Below, one piece after another: positions 1 through 10,822 of a stretch of DNA of 64,000 bases. The notes under the pieces were generated by a model, which had not been told where the DNA came from, did no database searches, and saw only the letters and a list, made by a program, of their open reading frames with translations. Position 1 is the stretch's first letter; each line of letters opens with the position of its first letter. Source of the DNA: Yponomeuta sedellus (lineage: Eukaryota > Arthropoda > Insecta > Lepidoptera > Yponomeutidae); the NCBI GenBank assembly GCA_934045075.1, contig OW203726.1, positions 1,721,535-1,785,534 of the forward strand, written 5' to 3'. Made by a program: the position numbers and the translations under genes.

Positions 1-392
1 TTTCAATATGCATGGCGTGTCGCACTCTTCGCTTAATAAGTCCAAGACAACAGTAGGCATCGGCCGCAAATTAATAGGCCTCCCCGTGATTCCGGCCCGT
101 TAGGACCACGCAATGCTCTTATAAAACGTGGCGGTTTTATAGCCGCTGAAATCAAGACTCCAGTCTTCGTTATTTCGACACGTGCGACACGCACGTACGC
201 GTGTGTTTCTAAGGGATCACACACTGATTACGGTCAACGCAGCTGTTTTATAACCGCCGTGACAAGTGATGTAATTCTAATGTATATAAACATCATGGTA
301 ATAAAATATGCAAATGAAAACATAAACATTATAAAAAGGCAGACAGAAGCCAGCAGTACAAAAATAAAATTAATGACACATTATGAATCTAG
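1..392. other. Unassigned sequence
   Basis: I see no convincing gene, repeat or RNA here. All frames are broken by stops and the short open stretches have no recognisable motif. Confidence 0.4.
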
Positions 393-642
393 GGGCGAGA
401 TAAATAGTCGCTTCTAAGAACGAGTCTTAGCGAAAGCACTTGCTTAAGAATCGGTTTGTCTATCATAGACAGTATTTTAGCACTCTCTTAGTCGCGAAAC
501 CCGAACTAATTCTTAGCATTGGCCTAAGAACATGCTTAGCTAAGCAAACGTCTACTTTATTACTTAGCTAAGTTAGCCTGAAGTAATGCTTAGGGAAGCT
601 TGAGCACGGACTTGGGCTAAGCAACGACTATTTATCTCGCCC
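393..642. mobile_element. MITE with 18 bp terminal inverted repeats
   Basis: The ends are a perfect inverted pair, GGGCGAGATAAATAGTCG at 393-410 and its complement at 625-642, giving a 250 bp element. The interior has no ORF and is rich in short CTTAG/CTAAG motifs, partly self-complementary. The family is not identified and the target duplication is unclear. Confidence 0.7.
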
Positions 643-942
643 TAAGTCAGTATTCATACCCACTTGCAATTTGTTCGAATATGTCGGATCAAGCTACGTA
701 TTTCCAGAACTTAACAAATGTTACAACTGAAAATTAAGTTCGGGCCCAGAAAAAAACAACAGAAATCTTATTTTCAAGGTATGGTCTAAGGAGGTTAATC
801 GTGGCCAGTAGATGGTACCCGCATAGATAGTTCGTCTCTAACTGCGGGCAAGCGCGCCTGCGCAGTTTCATGAGGTGCGGGGGCGGCGATTTTTAGTTCG
901 AAAATGATACTTTGTTGATTTAGATCTCCCTTCGACTGTAAC
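643..942. other. Unassigned sequence
   Basis: Nothing recognisable. A short G+C-rich patch near 840-890 has no coding signal that I can support. Confidence 0.35.
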
Positions 943-1267
943 TCTGAAGGATAGGATTCGTAACGAATGCATCCGACAGAGAACCAAAGTTATCAACATA
1001 GCTCAGAGAGCAAGCTGAAGTGGCAGTGGGCTGGCCATATCTCGCGAAAAACCGACAACCGTTGGAGTAAACGTGTTCTTGAGTGGAGACCGCGACTCGG
1101 CAAACTTAGTGTAGGACGCCCTCCGACTAGGTGGGATGACGATCTGTGAAAAACTGCAGGCAGATGCTGGATGCGACAAGCTGAAGACAGGGCACTATAG
1201 CACTCATTAGGGGAGGGCTATGTCCAGCAATGGACTAGTACAGCCTGACGACGACGAAGACGACTGT
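943..1267 (+). pseudogene. RTE-type LINE, 5'-truncated 3' end of the reverse-transcriptase ORF
   Basis: Translation gives LKDRIRNECIRQRTKV in one frame. After a frame change near 1010 it gives KLKWQWAGHISRKTDNRW and SVGRPPTRWDDDL, the C-terminal signature of RTE-type endonuclease/reverse-transcriptase ORFs. The frame change looks like loss of one AAGC from a doubled AAGC. The 3' end reads AGGGCTATGTCCAGCA..TGGACTA..AGCCTGACGACGACG, a short untranslated end with a trinucleotide tail, typical of RTE. No RT catalytic region or endonuclease is present, so this is a dead fragment. It serves as the uninterrupted reference for the copy split by a transposon at 33.7-36.2 kb. Confidence 0.85.
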
Positions 1268-1639
1268 AACTATTCGATTCGTACAATTAACTTCAATTTT
1301 ATTTTAATTGAAGCCAGACAGATTCCACGCCACTGAATTCCACGCAAATATCGCAGATGTGATCAGCTTGGGGAGATAGCGAGATGGGCTTTCAAAATTT
1401 TTGCTTGGATTGGAGAGGAGAGGAATAGTGGAAGATCATAGAGGATTACTTTAACCAGCAGTTGGAATTTAACGGCTTAGTAAAAAAAAATTGAGAATTT
1501 TGGAATTTTCCAAATTAATTCCAAATGGCATAAGACACGTCAGTATTTGGTACATTACATAATTATAGTCCATAATTATGTAAAACGTCTACGATAGACG
1601 CAATACCTACATGCTAATACAGACTGGCTAAAACCTCGT
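1268..1639. other. Unassigned sequence
   Basis: A+T-rich, no coding or repeat signal that I can support. Confidence 0.35.
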
Positions 1640-1850
1640 GCGCCCAGAAAACAGAGCGTTATTCCAACCGCGCGTTTCCTCCATCAAGTGCGCGCACCCT
1701 AATCCCGACTCGTTAGGTCGCGCGCGGGCGCGGGGCGCGGGGTAGACCACCGCGGCGCGCGCGGCGCCCGCTCTGTAATCTGAGGTGCGCAGGCGCAGGT
1801 CCCGGCGAGAGCCTTTGTTAGCGTGCACGCAGGTGGGTCGCCAATTTGGG
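1640..1850. other. G+C/CpG-rich block
   Basis: This roughly 200 bp stretch is dense in CGCG and GGCGCGG runs and stands out from its A+T-rich surroundings. The 85-codon minus-strand ORF across it is dominated by Arg, Ala and Gly and matches no family I recognise. It could be a promoter, a transposon part or a degraded exon. Confidence 0.35.
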
Positions 1851-2206
1851 TTACTAGTTCTTGCACCACCCATATCGTGATACAATTTTATTGTTGTTTT
1901 TGGGGTTCCGTACCCCAGAACCTCGTTTTGTGTCTTCTGGTTTGTCGTTTATGAATAAAAACCAAACTACGTATGTATGGAAGTTGCTGCTTCAAGTGCC
2001 GCCTTAAGCAGTATCTATTTTTGCTAACTGATCTATTACCTAAGTCGACCATCGTCTAAGTCCTTCCTGAAATCCTCTAACTAACTGCTCATCTTTTAAA
2101 CTTTACATTCTAGTCATCAACTTGAAAACGTGAAAAGAAAGTGTATAATATGAGAACTGAGAAGTGTACGGCTGCCAAATGGACAACATTGTAATAGCAT
2201 CCACCC
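1851..2206. other. Unassigned sequence with a short common-repeat motif
   Basis: The motif GGGGTTCCGTACCCCAGAACC near 1900 resembles a GGTTCCGTACCC motif seen again near 63160 (reverse strand). The rest is unassigned. Confidence 0.3.
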
Positions 2207-2290
2207 TTTGTATATCCCCACTACTAGGGCACAGGTTTCTTCCTGTATTCACCTCCTCCACCTCGGGGGCTTAGTCCGGGTTGATGGTGG
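2207..2290 (-). mobile_element. SINE-5S tail fragment
   Basis: The reverse strand resembles the 3' part of the SINE-5S family (CCCGGACT..GCCC, then GGAAGA..CTGTGCCC..AGTGGGGA), but is diverged. Confidence 0.55.
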
Positions 2291-2452
2291 ATATTGGAGT
2301 ATGGACTACTTAAGATAAGGTCAAAGCGGATGTAGCGGGATGATCTCTCAACCTTCTTATCCGGATGTGTGATGATGATTGCTCAAGATAGGGAGGAGTG
2401 GAAGCTCACTGGGGAGGCCTTAGCCCAGCAGTGAGATACAAACAGATTAAAA
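2291..2452 (+). pseudogene. RTE-type LINE, C-terminal remnant
   Basis: The segment near 2378-2430 translates IAQDREEWKLTGEALAQQ followed by a stop. This is the usual end of RTE-type ORFs (D-R-x-x-W...QQW) just before the short 3' end. Upstream similarity is too weak to call. It is a different lineage from the 943-1267 copy. Confidence 0.65.
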
Positions 2453-2527
2453 AAAAGTGATTTCATGCAAAATATTCTTGATATCTGGTTTCGTTAGGAG
2501 TGAACCTTTTCCAAACAAGTTACTAAA

Positions 2528-2600
2528 AATAAGAAAAGAATATACTTTATTATATACCGGAAAATTGTTACAGAAACAGCAGATACAGAAGACTACCCGT
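2528..2600 (-). mobile_element. LINE 3'-tail fragment (jockey/CR1-like tail)
   Basis: AAGAATATACTTTATTATAT followed by ACCGGAAAATTGTTACAGAAACAGCAGATACAG is the reverse complement of a LINE 3' end seen many times in the window (GTGTACAATAAAGAATATTC type). No coding part remains. Confidence 0.6.
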
Positions 2601-2607
2601 GACTACC

Positions 2608-2834
2608 ATTTTTTCTGTGCCCTTCCGTGCTTCGCAAGGCACGTTAAGCCGTTAGTGCAGGCTGTCATGTAATGGCAGTCGTTAAGCCGCCCGGCTTGAT
2701 AACTTGTGACAGTAAGGCCCGCCACTGCCTTACAATCCTCCACCAACCCGGACTTGGCCCCCGTGGTGGAGTATGGCCTAACCTTCCTACCATACAGGGA
2801 GGGACCCGCGCCCTAACAGTGGGGACGTATAAAG
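2608..2834 (+). mobile_element. SINE-5S, 5'-truncated copy
   Basis: It begins inside the family at the segment CTTCCGTGCTTCGCAAGGCACG, runs through GTCATGTAATGGCAGTCGTTAAG and the CAACCCGGACTTGGCCCCCG segment, and ends near GTGGGGACGTATAAA. The 5S-like head is missing. Confidence 0.75.
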
Positions 2835-3179
2835 TGTTAAAATCGATACATCATAATAAATTTACATAAATAAAAAATACCAGTTCTGTTTTATGTTCCG
2901 AGCACAGTTTTTCAAACGAGTTCCGGCGCGCCTGGCCTAAAAACGGCGCACGCTAACAAATGCCCCAACCGCCAATTTTTTTTTCGCTTTTTCTGAGCGT
3001 TGCTTCCAAAATTGAGTTGTAGTGCTTTCGCGGGGTGATTCGTTTTTTATTTGACCGCCTTCACAAAACTGGAACAAGCAGAAGGTCTGTCAGCAGTTAT
3101 AGTCACTTAGACCTGAGATTGTAATTGGGCCGTTGTACGTAGCAAGCTGAGGTATGTTAATACTTCAGACACTAGGGAT
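2835..3179. other. Unassigned sequence
   Basis: Mixed composition, no recognisable feature. Confidence 0.3.
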
Positions 3180-3335
3180 TCCTTTCAGTGTTTTCTTTCA
3201 CCGTTACACAGTGGTATTGCTACTTCACAAATGTACATAAATTTTAAAACAAAGTCGTACATGCCGGTATTCGAAGCCACGTCCTACCGATTGAGAAGCC
3301 GGCGTTCTACCGCTCCGCTACCACCGCTTCAAGCA
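3180..3335 (-). mobile_element. SINE-C (tRNA-derived) copy
   Basis: The reverse strand reads GCGGTGGTAGCGGAGCGGTA (A-box-like), later a diverged B-box region, then GGCATGTACGACTTTGTTTT and TGTGTAACGGTGAAAGAAAA. The same order appears at 22385-22775 and 58195-58390, all on the minus strand. Confidence 0.65.
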
Positions 3336-3402
3336 GAAGGTCTCGCACTACAACTGTTTTTTTTTTATGCGAGGTCCTGCCACTATTTATTTTGTGCCAA
3401 CC

Positions 3403-3881
3403 GTTGTAGACTTTTAGACCGGATTTACTTACGGGTGTTGTTATATCGGAAAAGTCCGACCAAGTTTCGCTCCGATTCGCAGAGCTTAATCATGGTGAGC
3501 AGAGAAGGAGCTCGCGTCGTCGGTTGCTTGTCTCACACTTGTCTCACACTTGCGAGACAAGCAGAGACGGAGCTCGCGTCGTCGGTTGCTTGTCTCACAC
3601 TTGTGAGACAAGCAGAGACGGAGCTCGCGTCGTCGGTTGCTTGTCTCACACTTGTCTCACACTTGTGAGACAAGCAGAGACGGAGCTCGCGTCGTCGGTT
3701 GCTTGTCTCACACTTGTGAGACAAGCAACCGACGACGCGAGCTCCGTCTCTGCTCACCATGATTAAGCTCTGCGAATCGGAGCGAAACCTGGTCGGACTT
3801 TTCCGATATAACAACACTCTTAAGTGAATCCGGACTAAAAGTCTGCAATGTGTTGTGCTTACGAAAGTTTTAGTTCAAAAA
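3403..3881. mobile_element. Foldback element with internal tandem repeats
   Basis: The outer arms are inverted copies: GTTATATCGGAAAAGTCCGA near 3440 and TCGGACTTTTCCGATATAAC near 3793, continuing through the segment CATGGTGAGCAGAGA. Between them lie four direct copies of a unit of about 50-60 bp (AGCAGAGACGGAGCTCGCG, CGTCGGTTGCTTGTCTCACA) plus an inverted copy. Direct repeats TTTGTGCCAACC at 3391-3402 and 3882-3893 may be a 12 bp target duplication. Short ORFs inside are repeat translations without known domains. Confidence 0.7.
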
Positions 3882-4066
3882 TTTGTGCCAACCTATAAGT
3901 CATATGTATAAAATGTCAAATCTATAAATAATTTGAGATGTTAAAAAAATTATGTGATATAAAAAATAAGAATGTCAAATTGTAATAAAAAATGTCCTAA
4001 TGTATGTTTAGCCTAATGGGTTTGAATTTTTTGTCGTTTTTTTTGTTTTCTGTTATTTTTCCTTTG

Positions 4067-4075
<9 letters not shown>

Positions 4076-4098
<23 letters not shown>
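4076..4098. repeat. (TC)n microsatellite
   Basis: A run of about eleven TC dinucleotides. Confidence 0.9.
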
Positions 4099-4431
4099 AG
4101 CAGTCAATTATAAAAAGAGTAAAATCAAAAAATAAAAGTTTATTAAAAACAAAGTAAAATTCAAATTTTAAAATGAAATATACAATGTCGTGTTTACCCC
4201 GACGCCTTATCTCTGCTTATTCCGACGAGTAGTCACAAGCAAGGCGCCGGGGTACAAAAAGTAAATAACTACACTACAACTGTTTAGTCCGTGGACCGAA
4301 ATCTCGATATAATTTCGGGTATATAAAATTATATATAAAAGTGTTCTCTGGCTTTATACATCTATCTATAATGAAGTGGTTAGAAGTTATTAGTAAAAGG
4401 CAGCAAGGCATTCCTTGATCGTCCCGATGGG
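4099..4431. other. Unassigned A+T-rich sequence with a stem-loop
   Basis: TACCCCGACGCCTT near 4195 faces AAGGCGCCGGGGTA near 4242, so a hairpin of about 14 bp arms with one mismatch could form. Nothing else is recognisable. Confidence 0.4.
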
Positions 4432-4433
4432 TA

Positions 4434-4689
4434 CAGTCTATTTATTCTTACTTGTCCAATTTAGTAAACAAGATTCTACCCTTAAACTGTAACTTTAGTC
4501 CAAAACTGCCATATTTCCTATAAATGAAGTAACTTGGAACACACTTTTAGATAACACGCTGCCAATTTTATAAACATAGTCCATGATAGTTCATGAATTT
4601 GCGAGAAAATGTCTAGTTTAAGCATCTAATCTCAATTTTAAGGTTAGAATATTGTTTACTAAATTGGACAAGAAAGAATAAATAGACTG
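4434..4689. mobile_element. Tc1/mariner-like MITE, copy 1
   Basis: The ends CAGTCTATTTATTCTTAC and TTGTCCAATTTAGTAAACA form a near-perfect inverted pair of about 36 bp with the right end. The element is flanked by TA dinucleotides (4432-4433 and 4690-4691). It has no ORF. A second copy of almost the same length is at 25817-26073, which fixes both boundaries independently. Confidence 0.85.
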
Positions 4690-4734
4690 TAGGTACTAGC
4701 TTCGGCATCGTAAGAATGACTGTCTTTACATTCT

Positions 4735-5075
4735 TTTTAATGCACTAACCCGTGCTAAGGATAACTTTAAAAATTCCGCTCATGCTGGGATTCGAACCCG
4801 CGACCTCTGGCTATCCGTGCCAGCGCTCTGCCAACTGAGCTAAAGGGCGACTCACCGCCTGCCTGTACGTAACACAGAGAGTATTGTAAAAAGGTTCGAA
4901 ATTTCACTGATGCCGTGAGTCGCCCATTGGCTCAATTGGTAGAGCGCTGGCACGGATAGCCAGAGGTTGCGGGTTCGAATCCTGGCATGGGTGAAATTTT
5001 TAGCCTCTAAAAAGGTTTTTAAATTTGTTCCTTAGCACGGGTTAGTGCATTAAAAATAAAAATAGTGTAATTTGA
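4735..5075. mobile_element. SINE-A head-to-head inverted pair
   Basis: The left half is a minus-strand tRNA-like unit (tail GCACTAACCCGTGCTAAGGA, then TTCGAACCCGCGACCTCTGG, then AACTGAGCTAAAGGGCGACTC). The right half is a plus-strand unit (GTCGCCCATTGGCTCAATTG, GTAGAGCGCTGGCACGGATA, GGGTTCGAATCCTGGC, tail GCACGGGTTAGTGCATTAAA). The plus unit at 4923-4993 still folds as a near-complete tRNA cloverleaf, with D, anticodon and T arms, but the anticodon loop lacks the usual U33. It is a SINE, not a functional tRNA gene. Confidence 0.8.
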
Positions 5076-5582
5076 AGATATTGCATATTGAAAGTTTGAC
5101 TTATGCCACTTTTTGCCTGTATGCGATTTTTTAAGCGTCAATAACTCCGTGAATAATTTTTTTTTACCCTGTTCGGTTTACTATCTTAGAGTAACGGAAG
5201 TTCCCTACAAATCCGCATTCACAGGTAAGTTTCGAAAAAAAGTGACAAGTGCGTCTTTTTCCCTGGATACTTTAATTGTAACGGGAAGCAGCGAGGCACT
5301 GAGCCGGTCTTCTGTCCCTCCACGCTGAGTGGCGGGCCACCACGGCGGTCCTCGATAATCACATGTGCGTAAGACTTGTTTATTTATTATTTATCCGTCC
5401 GAGGGGATTACTTTACGTTGGAGCCGTTTATTGAGTCATATTCGCCGATTTTAGTGAGTCGCCATGATTAAGACGTCAGCTTTCGCGGCACAAGATAGGG
5501 AGCAGAGTGAGAGGGGTGACGACCTATTGTTGACAGTTAGATTGTTTGCTATACTCTATTGCACAATAAAACTGAAATGACA
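5076..5582. other. Unassigned sequence
   Basis: No domain or repeat recognised. Open stretches here have no family features. Confidence 0.3.
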
Positions 5583-5628
5583 TCGTTATCAACCCTTGTA
5601 TGTCCCCACTGCTGGGGCACGGGTGAAA
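5583..5628 (-). mobile_element. SINE-5S 3'-end fragment
   Basis: ATCAACCCTTGTATGTCCCC followed by ACTGCTGGGGCACGGGT is the reversed extreme 3' end of the family. Confidence 0.75.
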
Positions 5629-5649
5629 TGACATACATTGTGATAACAA

Positions 5650-5882
5650 TTCTTGCTTCGCAAGGCACGCTAAGTCGTTGGTGCCGGCTGTCATGTTATG
5701 GCAGTCGTTAAGCCACGGCAGAGGCCGCGGCTTGATAAGTTCTGATAGTAAGGCTCCCCACTGTCTTACAATCCTTCACCAACCCGGACTTGGCCCCAGT
5801 GGTGGAGTATGGCCTAACCTTCCTGCGATGAAGGAAGAAACCCGTGCCCCAGCTGAGCAGTGGGGACATACAAGGGTTGATA
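5650..5882 (+). mobile_element. SINE-5S, 5'-truncated copy
   Basis: It starts at TTCGCAAGGCACGCTAAGTC and ends at the segment GTGGGGACATACAAGGGTTGATA. With the reversed fragment just upstream, two 3' ends lie in opposite orientation only about 30 bp apart. Confidence 0.75.
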
Positions 5883-6180
5883 TTGTGGTAACAATTACGT
5901 ACAAGGCGGATTTATTTCAACAGGAATTTCTTACAGCCTAAAAGTTTTGGAATTTTAAAACCAAGAGGGCGGGTGTAGCATATGAAATTCAAACAACATT
6001 TAGAAATAAAATACTACTTACTAATATACACACAACTGACATGAGTATCTACGTAAATATTGGAAAGACGAATATATAAAACTGACGTAACATATACCAA
6101 TATACTTAACTATAATAGACATAAATATAAATATATTACATATACCACTTACTGAGTTAATAAAATAATATTTTTATAGA
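5883..6180. other. Unassigned A+T-rich sequence
   Basis: Very A+T-rich, with many TATA-like runs. No feature supported. Confidence 0.3.
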
Positions 6181-6305
6181 CCAGCTGTTGCCCACGACTT
6201 CGTCTGCGCAGAATTATCAGGTAGATATTTTCCTACTTACTTGAAACTTATTGTCATATTTTGGACAATTCACACAATATCTTCATAAATTGTAGCCTAT
6301 AATCA
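6181..6305 (+). mobile_element. Helitron-like non-autonomous fragment
   Basis: It starts CAGCTGTTGCCCACGACTTC, GTCTGCGCAG, and continues with CATATTTTGGACAATTCACA, matching the copy at 21980-22255. This start motif is abundant in lepidopteran genomes and usually ascribed to non-autonomous Helitron-like repeats; I infer the class. Confidence 0.5.
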
Positions 6306-6312
6306 TGTGGAC

Positions 6313-6492
6313 CCGTGCTAAGAACAAGTTTTTACAAATCTATTTAGAGGCTAAAAATTCCACCCATGCCGGGACTGGAACCCGCGACCTCTGGCTAACC
6401 GTGCCCGCGCTCTTCCAATTGAGCTAATGGGCGACTAACGGCATCAGTGAAATTTCGAACCTTTTTACAATACTCTCTGTATTACGTACAAT
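6313..6492 (-). mobile_element. SINE-A copy
   Basis: The order on the minus strand is 5' flank (TACGTAATACAGAGAGTATT), tRNA-like unit with mutated boxes, then tail (AGCCTCTAAATAGATTTGTA). The T-loop has changed to TTCCAGTCC, so the B box is weakened. Confidence 0.7.
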
Positions 6493-6590
6493 GTAGGTAA
6501 CTTAGAAAACAAAGTCATTGGTACATGCCGGGTACGATCTCCCGATTGAGAAGCCGCTTCTACTGCTCCGGAACCACCATTCTTAATTGG
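6493..6590 (-). mobile_element. SINE-C fragment
   Basis: AAAACAAAGTCATTGGTACA, then TGCCGGGTACGATCTCCCGA, then a degraded CTCCGGAACCACC head. Confidence 0.55.
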
Positions 6591-6619
6591 GGCTGTGCGG
6601 TCACTCCAGCAAGCTAATT

Positions 6620-6850
6620 CAATTCAATTTATTTCAACGTAAAGAATTTACATTCTGTTTGCTGAATGTCAAAGTACAATGTAACATGAAAGTGAAAGCC
6701 GCTGCCTTCGGGCCGTAGTGTAGTGGAGAAAAAGGCAGTGGGAAAAAAAACTCCACTCTGACCATCTTTTCTCAAGTCCTCTTAAATCTAATAAATTAGA
6801 TACCACTTATACGCATAAGGTTCCATGATTGCCATTAATAACTTTAAATG
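6620..6850 (-). repeat. Rep-2 interspersed repeat copy
   Basis: The reverse complement matches 47030-47455, including CATTCAGCAAACAGAATGTA, GAAGGCAGCGGCTTTCAC, the ACTTGAGAAAAGATGGTCAG segment and AATGGCAATCATGGAACC. The family 3' end in plus sense is GTTGAAATAAATTGAATTGA. Confidence 0.65.
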
Positions 6851-6904
6851 CTAAGGCTTTCTTCAATTGTTTTACATAGGCCTGTTTTCTGTTATTTTTT
6901 GTGG

Positions 6905-7722
<818 letters not shown>

Positions 7723-7726
7723 ATCT

Positions 7727-7800
7727 ATCTAATGAGCACCACAGCGCCCTGTCTCCAGCTTGCCGCATCCAGCATCTGCCTACAGTTTTGCAGGGGAAGT
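7727..7800 (-). mobile_element. RTE LINE 3' fragment
   Basis: TAATGAGCACCACAGCGCCC and then CCAGCTTGCCGCATCCAGCA, TCTGCCTACAGTTTT are the reversed 3' region of the RTE family at 943-1267. It abuts the TGCC array with 8 bp between. Confidence 0.75.
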
Positions 7801-8096
7801 GATTATTCAGAGGAATTGCATTGTTACTGTCTTATGTATAAATAAATGATTTATATATCTATCCATCTTTTTATCTACTTCATGCTGGAGGAGACATTTC
7901 AAGATTTAACAGAGATTATTCTTAGCGTGTCAATGGAAGACATCGTGGTAAAAGGATTTGCATACGAGTGTAAAAGTAAACTAAGTACTTGGCTCACTAC
8001 TTTAGATTATCAAGCTACTGAATGTCTGCTTCAGACTATAACGTAAATACAATAATAAGTATAACGTTCCACATCAAATTGTACTTCAGATTTCAA
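7801..8096. other. Unassigned sequence
   Basis: A 66-codon open stretch (7846-8046) has acidic and hydrophobic residues but no motif that I recognise. Confidence 0.3.
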
Positions 8097-8192
8097 AAAA
8101 AATACACACATAGCACACACACCATACACACATGCACGCACACCACACACACACACACTCGAAACACACTCACACACACATACTTATATACA
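8097..8192. repeat. (CA)n-rich imperfect microsatellite
   Basis: ACACACAC runs are interrupted by CAT and CGC variants over about 95 bp. Confidence 0.85.
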
Positions 8193-8609
8193 GACAGACA
8201 TGCATAGACCTCGTTGGATTATTTATTGATAATTAAGTAAGTGAATGCATTAAGAATAATGTAAATTTTATTTTCTTTTCACTACCTAAACTTTGCATAA
8301 AATTTAGTTTTATAGTTATTTCTTAGTTCTTTTTAAACTTTTGTTGAAAAGTAATATCGAACTGTATACTATCCACTCACTATTTTATGCAATTGTTTTT
8401 TTTTCTACCATAGTAATCGAAAGAGCAGGACTTTCCGTAATACAGGTTTTTACCTTTCCGTAATACAGGTTTTTACCCTTTTATAAATTGTGAAATTTTA
8501 TAATAAATAATATTTTATTTTATTATTTTATTTATTATACGAGCTCAGTAAGGAACTCGATGATTGTTGCCCAGGGTGCTCCAAACGTATTGGCAGAACT
8601 TATCAATGA
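8193..8609. other. Unassigned sequence with a short tandem duplication
   Basis: CTTTCCGTAATACAGGTTTTTAC occurs twice in tandem at 8430-8475. The rest is A+T-rich and unassigned. Confidence 0.4.
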
Positions 8610-8800
8610 AAACTGGGTTCATGTGGCTGTCTTGTTGGTTAAGCGATGCTTGACTACCACAACAGATATTGTGAGTTTGATTCCCACTGGGCGGCTCCGG
8701 AAATTTGTACACGTGGCCTCAGTCTGGGTGTATTTTCATGTTTGTGACGTCTTTGTCTCGTGTACCATAGTACAGGGTATCCTAGTTTGGGACCAGGGGG
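8610..8800 (+). mobile_element. Diverged tRNA-like repeat
   Basis: GTTAAGCGATGCTTGACTAC and GTGAGTTTGATTCCCACTGG resemble degenerate A and B boxes. The following GCCTCAGTCTGGGTGTATTT and GTACAGGGTATCCTAGTTTG also occur, in part, at 57000-57110 and 20680-20710. Family unassigned. Confidence 0.4.
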
Positions 8801-8907
8801 GTGAGTCTCTTAAATGCATAGTCGTGTTCAATAGAGTCATATTAGTCCGGAACTGTTCGTTTCATTCACACCATCGGTAGTCTAGTTACCAATCGCATTG
8901 CGATGGT

Positions 8908-8994
8908 ATAACCCGTGTTACTTAATTCGGCGCCTCCCGTGATTCGATCTTCTTCGCGAGAGAAGCCTATTTAATTTGCGCGGGTTATACCCCT
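8908..8994. other. Stem-loop / small inverted repeat
   Basis: GGTATAACCCG near 8905 and CGGGTTATACC near 8982 are inverted arms around about 65 bp. It could be a decayed MITE; no target duplication is visible. Confidence 0.45.
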
Positions 8995-9104
8995 GGAATG
9001 ACATTGTACTGCCATTGCTTTGTAGACTACCAAATTGAGGCAAATAACAACCACTGTCGTGCTTATACATATAATTCTATTGACAAACCATGTAAATATT
9101 AGAC

Positions 9105-9240
9105 TGTACTGATAAAAAGTACCCGGAACCGGCGTGCGTGCATGCAACGACTTATGAACGTTGATGAAGCGAAGGTGATCTGTCAAGATCATGGAAAGTG
9201 GCAGTCCCTGGTCTCTACCTACCCCTCTGGGATGTAAGCG
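9105..9240 (+). pseudogene. LINE C-terminal/3' fragment
   Basis: The region AAAAAGTACCCGGAACCGG and CGTGCATGCAACGACTTATG, then GATCTGTCAAGATCATGGAA, recurs reversed at 56575-56735. Translation gives VICQDHGKWQS, similar to the D-R-x-x-W end of RTE-type ORFs. Only the very end remains. Confidence 0.5.
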
Positions 9241-10079
9241 TGAGGTTAGGTATGTATGTATATAAAGTTACCTACTTAGGTACAGGCTAATAGTGGACAG
9301 GCTAATAAAGAACACCAAAATTTATTATTTATGTATGTGTTGGACTGTAGGGCCAGGTGGTTGTGTGGAAGTTATGATCCGAGTGGAATATCTTGGTTGG
9401 TTTGATGTGATCGGTTTCTGTGATCCGAGTGGACAATTTTCTGCATCCTCCTGCAGGGTCGGGACCTCATTTCTCAGTCGTCAGCCGCCTCAGCGCGGTC
9501 TCCGGAGGCGGCACTCGACCACCCTTGGCTTCGCCCCTCCCACTCTATAAATCATCGGTGGCATTAATTGTTTTGATTAAAAGAGAACGCGAGCTGGGGA
9601 ATTCGGCAGATAAAGGCAGGGCCGCATTTCGTTAAACTAAAATGGTGATAGTATTGCTAGTTTTAAGTATAAAGTACGTACAGTAGCATTCGGCCAACCT
9701 CGGTAAGTGTCGTGAATCCCTCATCTCTCACATAGAGATATCAATTTACAGATACGTCCTTTAATACTCGTTGTCTTATAGAATACAATACAGGGACGAT
9801 AATTGTGAGCAACAAAACCTCCTTTGTAGCTCAAAACTAACACAACCGAATCGTTAACTGATTTTAATCGTATTGTAACATACTCTACGATTCCCCAGTG
9901 TATAAATATTCAAGGATTTTGTTGTTCCGTTTGTTTGATTTGTTTGCTCCGACTCCCTAAGGTTTTTGCTGAAAGAAATCTCTTACGAGGTAAGCTTGCC
10001 TTGGACATGTCAATTTATGTGTCCTATTTTTGACGGCCTCCGTGAGAGTTTTTTTGAGAGGTTTTTTGGCCACCGCCAA
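9241..10079. other. Unassigned sequence with a G+C-rich patch
   Basis: 9440-9545 is G+C-rich and pyrimidine-biased (CAGCCGCCTCAGCGCGG); I recognise no product. The rest is A+T-rich, with stops in all frames. Confidence 0.3.
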
Positions 10080-10215
10080 AATTATTCCAATCACTCCAAA
10101 AGATTGATTCCAATCACTCGGTTCGACTAGGCCACGAGCGCTTCGCTTTCACTCAATTTTTCGTACTTTTAGCGACGCACCATTGAATTAAATTAATGAC
10201 AACAGCGATCCAACT
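10080..10215 (-). mobile_element. SINE-5S head fragment with upstream sequence
   Basis: The minus strand contains GAAGCGCTCGTGGCCTAGTC, GAACCGAGTGATTGGAATCA, preceded by TTTAATTCAATGGTGCGTCG. A related upstream segment precedes the copy at 12570-12840, so this flank may belong to the repeat or to a shared duplication. Confidence 0.55.
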
Positions 10216-10774
10216 GTTGGGTATAGGACCCACCTAAATACTAATACTTAAAAACTAATGAGAAAACAAGGCACTTACAAAGTCTGTCTTCGTCGACGCC
10301 TCTCGACTTGGCAGCCGGCGGCACCGTTCGGGATGGGTGCACTGGAGAGACTGGGGATCCCTAAACTTCCCCGTCTATCCCAAGAGCTCTTTTCCCAGAA
10401 AGCTACCTACAATGCACCTTCACGGCACCACGTTTTCACCAAAAAAAATGCACTAATTTGGGCGATCCGTCGCCCGACAACAAAGCACTGTCAACACTGG
10501 GATCCGTGCCTGAAATTATCTCGCAGTCGCACTTCACGCGAAGATATAAGCGCGGCAATCTAACTGTCACACAATTTTAGGAAATCATACGTTTAACAAA
10601 CAAAAAACAAGAGGGCTATTTTTAGCTCATATCAAAGATGTTCATCACAGTTCCGCTTGTCATGGGTGCGTTCAAAAATCAAACTTATATTCTAAACACC
10701 AACTACGAACAAGTTCGTTCTCTAAGTCTAGTACGTATGATATGGCCCTTAGAATCCCTTTCTAAAATGGCATC
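10216..10774. other. Unassigned sequence with an open but unrecognised frame
   Basis: A plus-strand frame is open at 10258-10560 (about 100 codons), rich in Arg, Ser and Pro. I recognise no domain. The sequence is more G+C-rich than its surroundings and may be a retroelement 5' region. Confidence 0.25.
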
Positions 10775-10822
10775 GAATTTACCCGGTCCCTGATCACTCG
10801 GTTCCACTAGGCCACAAGCACT
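10775..10822 (-). mobile_element. SINE-5S head fragment
   Basis: GATCACTCGGTTCCACTAGG followed by CCACAAGCACTTC is the reversed first 40 bp of the family. Confidence 0.65.

Noticed and set aside
3524..3817. Possible CRISPR array from regularly repeated 50-60 bp units
   Set aside because: The units are contiguous, with no unique spacers, and sit in a foldback structure in insect DNA.
4923..4993. Possible functional tRNA gene
   Set aside because: It folds as a cloverleaf, but the anticodon loop lacks U33, the acceptor stem has mismatches, and identical flanks recur in more than ten repeats. It is a SINE head.
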